This document shows positions 16,590 to 24,924 of a stretch of 31,351 nt of DNA, one piece after another. The notes beneath the pieces are model-generated. The model ran no database searches and had not been told where the DNA came from. It saw only the letters and a list, made by a program, of their open reading frames with translations. This stretch comes from Actinobacteria bacterium UBA959. Lineage in GTDB: Bacteria > Actinomycetota > Actinomycetes > S36-B12 > UBA5976. The translations under genes were made by a program, and so were the position numbers. Position 1 is the stretch's first letter; each line of letters starts with the position of its first letter. The stretch spans positions 26,180-57,530 of the forward strand of contig DBCL01000002.1 of NCBI GenBank assembly GCA_002293025.1, written 5' to 3'.

Positions 16590-17915
16590 ATGACTTATCC
16601 CAAGCATGAAATAGCCATCATTGGCTGCGGGTACTTAGGTGCTGTTTTGGCTACCGTATTTGCCGAGCAGGGAAATAACGTAATTGGCTTGGATGTGGAT
16701 CAGGGAAAAGTTGAAAAACTAAATCAGGGTATAGCTCCCTTTTTTGAACCTGAGTTTGATGAGCTTATTGCTGCGGGAATATCTGCCGGGAACTTAAAGT
16801 TCACAACAGATCCAAGTGCTATCTCAACTAGCGACTTGGTATTCATTTGTGTTGGCACACCTCAGTTGGAGGGTTCCTCAGCAGCAGATATGAGACAAAT
16901 TTGGAGCGCTATTGAATTGATCGCTCCCCATTTGCACTCTGATGCACTCGTTGTTGGTCGCTCTACTGTACCTGTTGGGACTGCTAAAGAAATTGAAACT
17001 CGCCTACAAAAACTCACATCAACGAATTCTACAATTGCTTGGAATCCCGAGTTCTTACGTGAAGGTTTTGCAGTTAGAGATACTAGAACTCCAGATCGAA
17101 TAGTAATTGGCGTACAAAATAGTGATGATGAACAAAAATTGAAGAGTGTTTATGCACCACAGTTATCTAAAGACATTCCATTGCTAGTAGTGGATTTAGC
17201 AACAGCCGAACTAGTAAAGGTATCTGCCAATGCCTACCTGGCGACAAAGATTTCATTTATCAACGCAATGTCTGAAATAGCAGATAAAACTGGAGCTGAT
17301 GTAGTAGCGCTCGCTGATGCAATTGGTTTAGATCCTCGAATTGGTAGAAAATTCCTGGGTGCTGGCGTTGGTTTTGGAGGTGGTTGTCTACCTAAAGACA
17401 TCAGAGCCTTCATCCATCGAGCTGGTGAACTTGGACTTTCAAGTTCTTTGCAATTTTTAAAAGAAGTAGATGAAATCAATTTGCGCCAGCGAGATAGGGT
17501 TTTTTCAATTGCTAAAGACTTGTTAAATGGGTCCGTCAAAGGCAAGCGGATAACAGTTTTAGGTGCTGCTTTTAAGCCTGATAGCGACGATGTGCGAGAT
17601 TCCCCAGCACTTGATATCGCGGTGCGATTAAATTCTGAGGGTGCAAATGTGGTCGTTCATGACCCAAAGGCTTTAGAGAATGCCGCTAAACGTTTCCCAG
17701 TTTTAACTTATGAGGGTGACCTAGAAAAGGCTCTTCTCAATGCTGAATTAGTTCTGCACTTAACAGAGTGGATGCAGTATCGAGAGATTGACCCAGTTAG
17801 CGCCAAGAAATTGGTTCGAACTCCACAAATGATTGATGGAAGAAATATGTTGAATTTAGAGGCTTACCAGGCTGCTGGCTGGAAAATTGTGGGATTGGGA
17901 AGGCAACCAAAGTGA
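16590..17915 (+). CDS. ugd: UDP-glucose 6-dehydrogenase
   Basis: Oxidises UDP-glucose to UDP-glucuronate with 2 NAD+. A 441-residue three-domain enzyme. Motifs are the N-terminal Rossmann IIGCGYLGAVLATVFAE, CVGTPQ, STVPVGTA, NPEFLREGFAVRD, the central VKVSANAYLATKISFINA and the catalytic GFGGGCLPKDIRAF with Cys266. The C-terminal part has GAAFKPDSDDVRDSPALDIA. This is the UDP-glucose branch, distinct from the WecC-like gene. The ATG at 16590 follows AAGGA. The stop overlaps the cysD GTG start by 4 nt, so UDP-glucuronate and PAPS production are translationally coupled. Confidence 0.93.
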   Translation: MTYPKHEIAIIGCGYLGAVLATVFAEQGNNVIGLDVDQGKVEKLNQGIAPFFEPEFDELIAAGISAGNLKFTTDPSAISTSDLVFICVGTPQLEGSSAADMRQIWSAIELIAPHLHSDALVVGRSTVPVGTAKEIETRLQKLTSTNSTIAWNPEFLREGFAVRDTRTPDRIVIGVQNSDDEQKLKSVYAPQLSKDIPLLVVDLATAELVKVSANAYLATKISFINAMSEIADKTGADVVALADAIGLDPRIGRKFLGAGVGFGGGCLPKDIRAFIHRAGELGLSSSLQFLKEVDEINLRQRDRVFSIAKDLLNGSVKGKRITVLGAAFKPDSDDVRDSPALDIAVRLNSEGANVVVHDPKALENAAKRFPVLTYEGDLEKALLNAELVLHLTEWMQYREIDPVSAKKLVRTPQMIDGRNMLNLEAYQAAGWKIVGLGRQPK

Positions 17916-18829
17916 CTCAAGTTCGAATCAGCACTGACCAAGTGTTGGATGCTTTAGAAGCCGAAGCAATCAACATACTTCGAGAGACGGCTGGGGCATT
18001 TAAAAATCCAGTATTGATGTATTCGATTGGTAAAGACTCCTCGGTTTTAATGGAACTAGCCCGCAAGGCTTTCTTGCCTGCTCCAATCCCCTTTACTTTT
18101 TTGCACATCGATACCTTGCATAAATTTAAGGCAATGACTGAATTTAGGGACAGAAAAGCAGCAGAAATTGGATTCAAACTTTTGGTGCACACCAACCCAG
18201 AGGGTCTAAATGGAGCAGTAACTCCATGGACGCATGGTGCGCAGGAATACACCCGAGTCATGAAAACTGTGGCACTACGACAAGCATTAGACGCAGGTGG
18301 TTATGACGCAGCTATTGGTGGTGCACGACGCGATGAAGAGCGTTCGCGTTCAAAAGAGAGAGTGTTTAGTTTGCGTGAACCTGGGCATCGATGGGAGCCT
18401 AGAAATCAGCGACCAGAAATGTGGCGCACTCGTAACACCACGCTAAGTGATGGTCAAACTATGCGAGTTTTTCCCTTAAGTAATTGGACAGAGATTGATG
18501 TTTGGCGCTACATCAAGCGAGAGAATATCGAAATTGTTCCACTTTATTATGCAGCTCCTAGAAGATCAGTTATTAGAGATAACCAAATCATAGTTTTAGA
18601 TGACGACCGCATGCCCTTACAAGCGAATGAACAAGCGGTTGAGCGTCTGGTTCGATTTAGGTCGCTTGGTTGCTACCCCTTAACCGCTGCAATTGAATCT
18701 ACTGCTAGCAACATGGATGAGCTAGTAGCCGAAATGGAACTAATGCGTGTAAGTGAGCGTGCTGGAAGACTCATCGATGGAGACCGCGAAGCATCCATGG
18801 AAGCCAAGAAAACTGAAGGGTATTTCTAA
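17912..18829 (+). CDS. cysD: Sulfate adenylyltransferase small subunit (ATP sulfurylase subunit 2)
   Basis: Converts ATP and sulfate to APS, driven by the GTPase CysN. The 305-residue protein carries the PP-loop YSIGKDSSVLMELARKAF (about residues 37-54), FLHIDTLHKF, a DAAIGGARRDEERSRSKERV block and NWTEIDVWRYI, all hallmarks of CysD/NodP. The GTG start at 17912 overlaps the ugd stop by 4 nt. Its stop overlaps the cysNC ATG by 1 nt (TAATG). No CysH, CysI or other reductive sulfate genes are nearby, so the product is likely used for sulfation. Full length and intact. Confidence 0.96.
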   Translation: MTQVRISTDQVLDALEAEAINILRETAGAFKNPVLMYSIGKDSSVLMELARKAFLPAPIPFTFLHIDTLHKFKAMTEFRDRKAAEIGFKLLVHTNPEGLNGAVTPWTHGAQEYTRVMKTVALRQALDAGGYDAAIGGARRDEERSRSKERVFSLREPGHRWEPRNQRPEMWRTRNTTLSDGQTMRVFPLSNWTEIDVWRYIKRENIEIVPLYYAAPRRSVIRDNQIIVLDDDRMPLQANEQAVERLVRFRSLGCYPLTAAIESTASNMDELVAEMELMRVSERAGRLIDGDREASMEAKKTEGYF

Positions 18830-20676
18830 TGGCTGACTTTATGAATACCCCATTGCTTCGCGTTGTTACCTGTGGATCAGTAGATGACGGCAAAAGCACA
18901 TTGATTGGGCGCTTGTTAGTTGAAACAGATTCTGTCCCCTTAGATGAAGTTGAACGCGCTCGAACCTATCGCAGGGCAGGATCAGTAATACCGGTTGGAG
19001 AGATTGATTACTCATTACTCACTGACGGACTTGAAGCAGAGCGCGAGCAAGGAATAACAATTGATGTGGCATACAGACATCTATTGTTACCTTCAGGGCG
19101 CAGGGTTGTATTAGCTGATGGTCCAGGTCACGAGCAATACACCAGAAACATGGCTGTTGCTGCCTCAGATGCAGATGTTGCATTGCTCTTGATTGACGCT
19201 ACCAAAGGTGTGCGACAACAAACTATGAGACATTTAACAGTTTGTGCACTAATGAATGTTGGAACGATTATTGCTGTGATTAATAAATTAGACGCTCTTA
19301 ACTTTGATGAATCAATTGTAGACAAAATAACAGAACAACTAAACGAAGCAACTTCGCGTTTAGGTATCCAGAGTACTTTGGTTATCCCAGTAAGTGCACT
19401 TTTGGGCGACAATGTGATTAGTAAAAGTAAAAATGCCAATTGGTATCAAGGACCAACAGTGCTTGGTGCACTACAAGAATGGCTACCAAGTAAGTCATTA
19501 GATGAAGCGGAGTTGAGATTACCAATTCAAAGCATTTTGAGACAAGGCGATTGGAGAGGTTACGCAGGCACTCTAGTAAGTGGAAAATTAAGCATTGGTG
19601 ATGAGTTTATGGTTTCGGAGTCTGGAATCATGGCTAAAGTTTCGGAAATTTACATCAGTGGTGTTCCAGCTACCAAGGCTCATGCGGGAGCAGCAATTGC
19701 GATTAAGCCCGATCGAGAGGTTGATATATCTCGGGGTGACCTACTTTGTGGCACAACTGCTCCACTACAGCCAGCTGACCGTTTTTCAGCAGACATCGTT
19801 TGGATTGGTGAAGAGCCATTAGCCCATGGGCGTTCATATTTATTGATTAGTGGGCCTAGCTCCGTTAATGCAACGGTCACATCAATTAGGCACCGATTGG
19901 ACGTTAATACAGGCCACGAAGACGCCGTTCGTCAGCTTTCACTAAATGAGATTGGTCGAGTTTCCATAGCTACTGAAAAGCCAATCCCCCTTGATCTATA
20001 CAGTGAATTCAAAGATTCGGGTGGGTTCTTACTAATTGATCGAGTAACCAAACAAACTGTTGGTGCCGGGATGATTCACCACGTTTTACGTAGATCATTC
20101 AATATTTTGGCTCATAAATTTGAAATCAATAAAGAGACCAGGGCAAGCCTTAAGGCTCAGAATCCAAAAGTTTTATGGCTAACTGGACTGCCTGGATCAG
20201 GTAAATCGACTCTAGCTAACGAAGTTGAGCAGGCACTCTTTCAGTTAGGCGTTCATACCTACTTAATTGATGGCGACAACATTAGAACGGGCTTGAATAA
20301 GGACCTTGGATTCACTGCTCAAGATCGAGCCGAAAATGTGCGTAGAGTTGGCGAAGTTGCAAAACTTATGGTCGATGCTGGGCTAGTTGTGATTGTTTCG
20401 TTAGTAAGCCCATTTCGAGGTGACCGTGATTCTGTTAGAGAATTATTCGAAGCAGAAGAGTTTGTAGAAGTTTTTGTTGACACCCCAGTTGAGATTTGCG
20501 CTCAGCGTGACCCCAAGGGGCTTTACGCAAAAGCAAAGGCTGGAAACCTACCAAATATGACTGGTATTGGCCAAGGTTATGAGCCACCATTAAATCCAGA
20601 ATTGCGAATTGATGGTACGGCTGATTTAACGCAAAGTACTGCAGCTGTTATACAGAAGGTGCTTAAACTGAGTTAG
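18829..20676 (+). CDS. cysNC: CysN-CysC fusion: sulfate adenylyltransferase GTPase subunit plus adenylylsulfate kinase (NodQ-like)
   Basis: A 615-residue bifunctional enzyme making PAPS. The N-terminal CysN GTPase (about 1-430) has G1 GSVDDGKST, the switch region EREQGITIDVAYR, G3 DGPGHEQY, and G4 NKLD, followed by EF-Tu-like beta barrels. The C-terminal APS kinase (about 445-615) has P-loop GLPGSGKS (453-460, Lys459), LIDGDNIRTGLN, AENVRRVGEVAKL, the serine-containing SLVSPFRGDRD and RDPKGLYAKAKAG. The fusion matches NodQ and mycobacterial CysNC. PAPS is the donor for the upstream sulfotransferase. The ATG overlaps the cysD stop by 1 nt, and the stop overlaps the purE stop by 4 nt on the opposite strand. 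Confidence 0.96.
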   Translation: MADFMNTPLLRVVTCGSVDDGKSTLIGRLLVETDSVPLDEVERARTYRRAGSVIPVGEIDYSLLTDGLEAEREQGITIDVAYRHLLLPSGRRVVLADGPGHEQYTRNMAVAASDADVALLLIDATKGVRQQTMRHLTVCALMNVGTIIAVINKLDALNFDESIVDKITEQLNEATSRLGIQSTLVIPVSALLGDNVISKSKNANWYQGPTVLGALQEWLPSKSLDEAELRLPIQSILRQGDWRGYAGTLVSGKLSIGDEFMVSESGIMAKVSEIYISGVPATKAHAGAAIAIKPDREVDISRGDLLCGTTAPLQPADRFSADIVWIGEEPLAHGRSYLLISGPSSVNATVTSIRHRLDVNTGHEDAVRQLSLNEIGRVSIATEKPIPLDLYSEFKDSGGFLLIDRVTKQTVGAGMIHHVLRRSFNILAHKFEINKETRASLKAQNPKVLWLTGLPGSGKSTLANEVEQALFQLGVHTYLIDGDNIRTGLNKDLGFTAQDRAENVRRVGEVAKLMVDAGLVVIVSLVSPFRGDRDSVRELFEAEEFVEVFVDTPVEICAQRDPKGLYAKAKAGNLPNMTGIGQGYEPPLNPELRIDGTADLTQSTAAVIQKVLKLS

Positions 20677-21176
20677 TTGTTATTGATTCTATTTCGAAGA
20701 GCTTCTGACTTCTCAGCAACCGTCACTTCAAGTTTCTCACGGTACTCATCAAGTGCAGTTTGCAGTTTTGGATCATTGGTTGCCAATATTCGAAGTGCTA
20801 ACAAAGCAGCGTTCTTGCTATTTCCAATAGCAACGGTAGCTACTGGAACACCTGTTGGCATCTGCACAATACTTAACAAAGAATCTAACCCCTCCAGATG
20901 ATTAAGTGATACCGGAACACCAATAACGGGAAGTGATGTGGCAGATGCAATCATGCCGGGTAAGTGAGCTGCTCCGCCAGCACCAGCAATAATCACTTTA
21001 AACCCAGTATTTGCAGCGCTGGTAGCAAAATCCAACATCTGCTGCGGGGTGCGATGTGCAGATAAAACTTCAACATGGGCAGATATCCCAAAATCTTTTA
21101 ATTGATCAACTGCACCTTGCATGGTTTCCCAGTCAGAATCAGAGCCCATTACAACTGCCACTTGATGCGTGTTCAT
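20673..21176 (-). CDS. purE: N5-carboxyaminoimidazole ribonucleotide mutase
   Basis: Converts N5-CAIR to CAIR in purine synthesis. Class I PurE motifs are VVMGSDSDWETM, SAHRTPQQML, AGAGGAAHLPGMIAS, GVPV followed by LEGLDSLLSIVQMPTGVPV, and ATVAIGNSKNAALLA. I choose the ATG at 21176 because GGAG lies 7 nt upstream; an in-frame TTG 6 codons earlier has no ribosome site. That gives 167 residues, normal for the family. It follows purK by about 18 nt and ends in a 4-nt tail overlap with cysNC. The order purE, purK, birA matches the mycobacterial arrangement. Confidence 0.95.
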   Translation of the reverse strand: MNTHQVAVVMGSDSDWETMQGAVDQLKDFGISAHVEVLSAHRTPQQMLDFATSAANTGFKVIIAGAGGAAHLPGMIASATSLPVIGVPVSLNHLEGLDSLLSIVQMPTGVPVATVAIGNSKNAALLALRILATNDPKLQTALDEYREKLEVTVAEKSEALRNRINNN

Positions 21177-21194
21177 CGCACTCTCCGATCCCAA

Positions 21195-22346
21195 TTACTC
21201 ATCAATAGTACCTGCCAAGAAGTCAACAGCATGCGTGACTCTGAAGATCAGGTCTTCCAAGTTGTCACCAATTGCATTTACATGACCTACTTTGCGACCC
21301 TCTCTGACTTCTTTGCCATATAGATGAATGTGCAGTTTCGGATCTCGAGCTAAACAGTGCAACAACCCACGGTGTAGATCCTCATGTTGACCTCCGATTA
21401 TGTTTCCCATAACCGCAAATTGACTAACCATCTCTGGCGAACCTAGCGGTAAATCTAAAACTGCTCTCAGGTGATTTTCAAACTGGGATGTGACTGATCC
21501 ATCCTGAGTCCAGTGCGCAGAATTATGCGGTCTCATTGCTAATTCGTTTACTAACAATTCACCACTTCCAGTATCAAATAGTTCTACCGCTAAAACTCCA
21601 ACCACATCAAGGTCATCTGCAATCCTTAAGGCCATAGCCTGTGCTGCGCCAGCACGTTCTGCATCCAAATCAAGGGCCGGGGCAATAACTTGCGTACAGA
21701 TACCATTGCTTTGAATGGTCTCCACAACTGGATATGAAACCGCTTGATTGTGAGTGGAGCGAACTACGACAGCAGATAACTCTCGGACAAACTTTACTTT
21801 TTCTTCAAGTAACACTGGGAAAATTAGACTTTCGAGTTCAGATTCTGTATTAATCCCCCAGACTCCTCTGCCGTCATAACCACCTGTGGGCGATTTAGCA
21901 ATGATTTTGGAACCAAATTTTGTGAAGAAGTTTCGCGCTTGTTCAAGGTTTTCAGCAAGCAGCCATTTAGGCATCGGGTATTCCAGTTTGGCAAGCTCTT
22001 GTCGCATAAGACCTTTATTAGCCGCATACTGGACAGCTGCGGGAGATGGGAAAACTTTAATTCCATTTTGGACAAGACTTTCTAAAGTTTCACTTGGAAC
22101 GAGTTCGTGATCCAATGTAATGACATCCACACTTCGTGCAAATTTCAGAACGGATTCAATATCCTGTAAATTACCAAGTGTTTTATCTGCACAAACTTGT
22201 GCAGCACTTTCATTTTCATCATTGGCAAAAACTCTGAAAGCAATTCCTAAGGAGATAGCAGACTCATACATCATTCGCGCCAACTGCCCAGCACCCAGCA
22301 CTCCAACAACAGGCGTGCCAAATGGGAGTTTGGTTCTATCTTGCAT
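21195..22346 (-). CDS. purK: N5-carboxyaminoimidazole ribonucleotide synthase
   Basis: Uses ATP and bicarbonate to carboxylate AIR, feeding PurE. The 383-residue ATP-grasp protein shows PVVGVLGAGQLARMMYESA at the N-terminus, the KSPTGGYDGRGVW nucleotide loop, VVRSTHNQAVSYPVVE, AVELFDTGSGELLVNELAMRPHNSAHWT and VMGNIIGG near the C-terminus. Two in-frame ATGs exist at 22352 and 22346; GAGGG lies 6 nt before the second, so I take 22346. The start lies within the 3' end of birA (11-nt overlap), so birA, purK and purE form one operon. Confidence 0.95.
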   Translation of the reverse strand: MQDRTKLPFGTPVVGVLGAGQLARMMYESAISLGIAFRVFANDENESAAQVCADKTLGNLQDIESVLKFARSVDVITLDHELVPSETLESLVQNGIKVFPSPAAVQYAANKGLMRQELAKLEYPMPKWLLAENLEQARNFFTKFGSKIIAKSPTGGYDGRGVWGINTESELESLIFPVLLEEKVKFVRELSAVVVRSTHNQAVSYPVVETIQSNGICTQVIAPALDLDAERAGAAQAMALRIADDLDVVGVLAVELFDTGSGELLVNELAMRPHNSAHWTQDGSVTSQFENHLRAVLDLPLGSPEMVSQFAVMGNIIGGQHEDLHRGLLHCLARDPKLHIHLYGKEVREGRKVGHVNAIGDNLEDLIFRVTHAVDFLAGTIDE

Positions 22347-23106
22347 CTGCATCCCTCAAATGCTTAATATCTCCGGACAGGATCTCAATTGTAGAAGTTC
22401 CCTCACTTAGCAACAAGGCACCATTCAAGCCAATTCCAACTGCATGCCCAATAATCACTGACCCATCAAGATTTGTAACTTCAACTTTTTTACCAATTGT
22501 CGATATCAGCGGAGATATAAACTCTTGTATTTCTTTGTCCGTAAGTATCTGAATTTGATTTGCTGCATTTTTAATTTCTACCAGCAAATCTGCAACAATC
22601 ACAACTTGATCACTTAGACCTAAGGAAGTGGCGGTTTCTATCTCTGGGGCACTCGAAATGTTAATACCTAGTCCAATCACTGCAAACTCTTGATTTCGTT
22701 CAACCAAGATCCCAGCAACTTTCTGCCCATTTACTAGACAATCATTTGGCCACTTAACAGAAATTTCTCGGTCGTAATTTGATTCAACAACTTTTTTAAC
22801 AGCAACGGCAGTCAGTAGAGGAAGCCATCCTGAATTAGCGCTCAGATTCGATAGTGCCTTTGCATAGGAAACTGCTACTGACCCAGTGCCTGTAATCCAA
22901 CTTCGCCCTTGACGACCACGACCAGCATTCTGCTTTGAAGCTACCAAAACTGCATCGTCCGAAGCGTCGCCTTGGGCTAGGTCAAGTAATAGATCTTGGT
23001 TAGTGGAACCAGTTTCAGTTACCCACCTCAGATTTGTGAATTTAGCCCCATTTTGCTCAAGTAAACCCATTAGTAGGGGCAGATGTGGGCTGGACTGGGG
23101 TTTCAC
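22336..23106 (-). CDS. birA: Biotin--[acetyl-CoA-carboxylase] ligase without HTH domain
   Basis: Attaches biotin via biotinyl-5'-AMP to the carrier domain of biotin enzymes, here the AccA3 encoded nearby. Motifs are TGSTNQDLLLDLA, the biotinyl-AMP loop NAGRGRQGRSW, SVKWPNDCLVNGQKVAGILVE and VIGLGINI. There is no N-terminal winged helix, so it should not act as a repressor. The frame is open to 23262, but that would run through the divergent accD start. GTG 23106 sits 6 nt after TACCCT, fitting a leaderless start and giving 256 residues; ATG 23070 (MGLLEQNG) is the alternative. It heads birA-purK-purE. Confidence 0.9.
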   Translation of the reverse strand: MKPQSSPHLPLLMGLLEQNGAKFTNLRWVTETGSTNQDLLLDLAQGDASDDAVLVASKQNAGRGRQGRSWITGTGSVAVSYAKALSNLSANSGWLPLLTAVAVKKVVESNYDREISVKWPNDCLVNGQKVAGILVERNQEFAVIGLGINISSAPEIETATSLGLSDQVVIVADLLVEIKNAANQIQILTDKEIQEFISPLISTIGKKVEVTNLDGSVIIGHAVGIGLNGALLLSEGTSTIEILSGDIKHLRDADAR

Positions 23107-23111
23107 GTGGC

Positions 23112-23118
23112 TAGGGTA
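23112..23118. promoter_or_regulatory. Overlapping divergent -10 boxes for birA and accD (candidate bidirectional promoter)
   Basis: Within seven bases (TAGGGTA) the plus strand reads TAGGGT (23112-23117) and the minus strand reads TACCCT (complement of 23113-23118). Both fit the TANNNT form of a -10 element. On the minus strand a spacer of exactly 6 nt leads to the birA GTG, predicting leaderless birA mRNA. On the plus strand a start near 23124 would leave a leader of about 20 nt carrying AGGAGGG (23134-23140) before the accD ATG. No clear -35 is seen. Confidence 0.5.
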
Positions 23119-23143
23119 CGAGTTGTAACAACCAGGAGGGTTC

Positions 23144-24727
23144 ATGAGCACGGCTGATGCGCACGATCCACGCTCAACTGCAGGGAAACTTGAAGAGTTG
23201 GCTCTATTCAGAGACCACGCATTGCATTCGGCTTCGGCTGCTGCCATTGAGCGACAGCACAAACGCGGTAAGCAAACTGCTCGAGAACGAGTAGCTCAAC
23301 TTCTCGACGAGGGCTCTTTCGTCGAGATGGACGAGTTGGTGCGACACCGTTCAAGTAATTTTGGATTGGACGTTGAACGCCCATTTGGGGATGGCGTTCT
23401 AACAGGATACGGAACAATTGATGGTCGCCCAGTTGCAGTATTCGCTCAAGACTTCACAGTTTTTGGTGGATCACTCGGTGAAGTTATGGGTGAAAAAATT
23501 GTAAAGATAATGGATTGGGCTATAAAAACTGGTTGTCCAATTATTGGAATAAATGATTCAGGTGGCGCTCGTATTCAAGAAGGTGTCTCGTCATTAGATT
23601 TGTATGGCGAGATTTTCTATCGCAACGTGCTCGCATCCGGAGTAATTCCTCAAATTTCGTTGATCATGGGGCCTTGCGCCGGAGGAGCTGTTTACTCACC
23701 TGCTTTGACCGACTTTATTGTGATGGTCGACAAGACTTCAAATATGTTTATTACAGGTCCTGATGTGATTAAAACTGTAACTGGCGAAGATGTTGGCTTT
23801 GAAGAATTAGGTGGTGCGATTGCGCACACCACAAAATCTGGAGTTGCTCACTACGCCGCGAGTGATGAAGCAGATGCTCTCAATTATGTGAAGGCTTTGC
23901 TGTCATTCTTGCCAAGTAATAATCTGGATAAATCTCCGGTATTTGAAGAAGAATCCTCTCTAGAAATTAACGAAGATGACTTAAAGATGAACTCTCTCAT
24001 TCCTGACTCTCCAAATCACCCATACAACATGTTTGATTTGATCAACCACCTAGTTGATGACAGTGACTTTTTGGAAGTTCAACCAGCATTTGCACCAAAC
24101 ATAATTGTTGGATTTGGAAGAATTGAAGGGCATTCCGTTGGAATTGTTGCAAATCAACCTATGCAATTCGCTGGCACTTTAGATATCAATGCTTCTGAGA
24201 AGGCCGCCCGATTTGTGCGTACTTGCGATGCATTCAACATTCCAGTAGTCACCTTGGTTGATGTTCCTGGCTTTCTGCCCGGAACAGATCAAGAGTGGGG
24301 CGGAATTATCCGTCGTGGCGCTAAATTAATTTATGCGTATGCGGAAGCAACAGTTCCAAAAATTACTTTGATAACTAGAAAAGCCTACGGTGGGGCCTAT
24401 GTTGTGATGGGTGCCAAGAGTTTGCGAGCTGACATCAATCTTGCATGGCCTACAGGGCAAATTGCAGTTATGGGCGCCTCTGGAGCAGTTAGCATCATTC
24501 ACCGAAAAGAAATCAATGATGCCAAAGATGCCGACCAAACCAGATCAAGCTTGATTCGAGAATATGAAGACACATTGGACAACCCTTATGTGGCAGCCGA
24601 GCGAGGCTATGTTGACCGAATTATTCTGCCAAGTGAAACTCGAATGGAAATTGTTAAAGCCTTAAGGGCACTGCGAAATAAGCGGGACGTTATGCCAACG
24701 CGCAAACATGGAAATATTCCACTATGA
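23144..24727 (+). CDS. accD5: Acyl-CoA carboxylase beta subunit (carboxyltransferase, AccD5/PccB-like)
   Basis: Transfers CO2 from carboxybiotin to acetyl- or propionyl-CoA. The 527-residue protein has the biotin-carboxyltransferase fold twice. N-terminal half: KRGKQTARERVAQLLDEGSF, NDSGGARIQEGV, GPCAGGAVYSPALTDF and FITGPDVIKTVTGEDV. C-terminal half: NQPMQFAGTLDI, DVPGFLPGTDQEWGGIIRRGAK, RKAYGGAYVVMGAK and NLAWPTGQIAVMGASGAV. The position that follows GGAY, Asp in propionyl-specific PccB as I recall, is Val here. AGGAGGG precedes the ATG. The stop overlaps the accE ATG (ATGA). Operon: accD-accE-maf-accA3. Confidence 0.95.
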   Translation: MSTADAHDPRSTAGKLEELALFRDHALHSASAAAIERQHKRGKQTARERVAQLLDEGSFVEMDELVRHRSSNFGLDVERPFGDGVLTGYGTIDGRPVAVFAQDFTVFGGSLGEVMGEKIVKIMDWAIKTGCPIIGINDSGGARIQEGVSSLDLYGEIFYRNVLASGVIPQISLIMGPCAGGAVYSPALTDFIVMVDKTSNMFITGPDVIKTVTGEDVGFEELGGAIAHTTKSGVAHYAASDEADALNYVKALLSFLPSNNLDKSPVFEEESSLEINEDDLKMNSLIPDSPNHPYNMFDLINHLVDDSDFLEVQPAFAPNIIVGFGRIEGHSVGIVANQPMQFAGTLDINASEKAARFVRTCDAFNIPVVTLVDVPGFLPGTDQEWGGIIRRGAKLIYAYAEATVPKITLITRKAYGGAYVVMGAKSLRADINLAWPTGQIAVMGASGAVSIIHRKEINDAKDADQTRSSLIREYEDTLDNPYVAAERGYVDRIILPSETRMEIVKALRALRNKRDVMPTRKHGNIPL

Positions 24728-24921
24728 CAGACTTAAAGCTGAAAGTAGTACGTGGCAACGCAACCGCAGATGAATTAGCCGCGATTCTTGCGGTGTTGCG
24801 GGCTGCCACAAAGTCAAGTGAATCAAAAACAACTTCATCAAGTTCATCTTGGTCAAGCCCAGGCCTGATGATGCGTAAACCATTGCCAAATTCTTGGCGA
24901 GAAAGTGCTCTTCCTCGATAA
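24724..24921 (+). CDS. accE: Acyl-CoA carboxylase epsilon subunit
   Basis: A 65-residue actinobacteria-specific small subunit that stabilises the alpha-beta carboxylase complex. The N-terminus LKVVRGNATADELAAILAVL matches the family pattern VVRGNPTxEELAAL, and the C-terminus NSWRESALPR matches the W-R-x-S-A-L-P-R ending. Between them is a serine-rich low-complexity linker (about 32-46). The ATG overlaps the accD stop by 4 nt, and maf follows after 3 nt. The position between accD and maf is the same as for mycobacterial accE5. Confidence 0.88.
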   Translation: MTDLKLKVVRGNATADELAAILAVLRAATKSSESKTTSSSSSWSSPGLMMRKPLPNSWRESALPR

Positions 24922-24924
24922 CGT

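Noticed and set aside
9688..17915. WecC-like and Ugd genes as a recent duplication
   Set aside because: Their catalytic motifs (PGPGVGGHCIPIDP versus GFGGGCLPKD) belong to different branches of the dehydrogenase family.
4193..20676. Glycan block as a recently acquired mobile island
   Set aside because: No integrase, transposase, tRNA or flanking repeats were seen, and composition looks like the flanks by eye. A computed GC and codon-use profile would settle it.
22336..23262. Long N-terminal extension of BirA (cysteine and serine rich)
   Set aside because: The extra 52 codons are the antisense of the accD start region; the conserved ligase domain begins downstream and a leaderless GTG at 23106 explains the start.
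24817..24861. Serine-codon-rich run in accE as a simple-sequence repeat or frameshift
   Set aside because: The frame is intact and the conserved C-terminal ending follows, so it is a linker.
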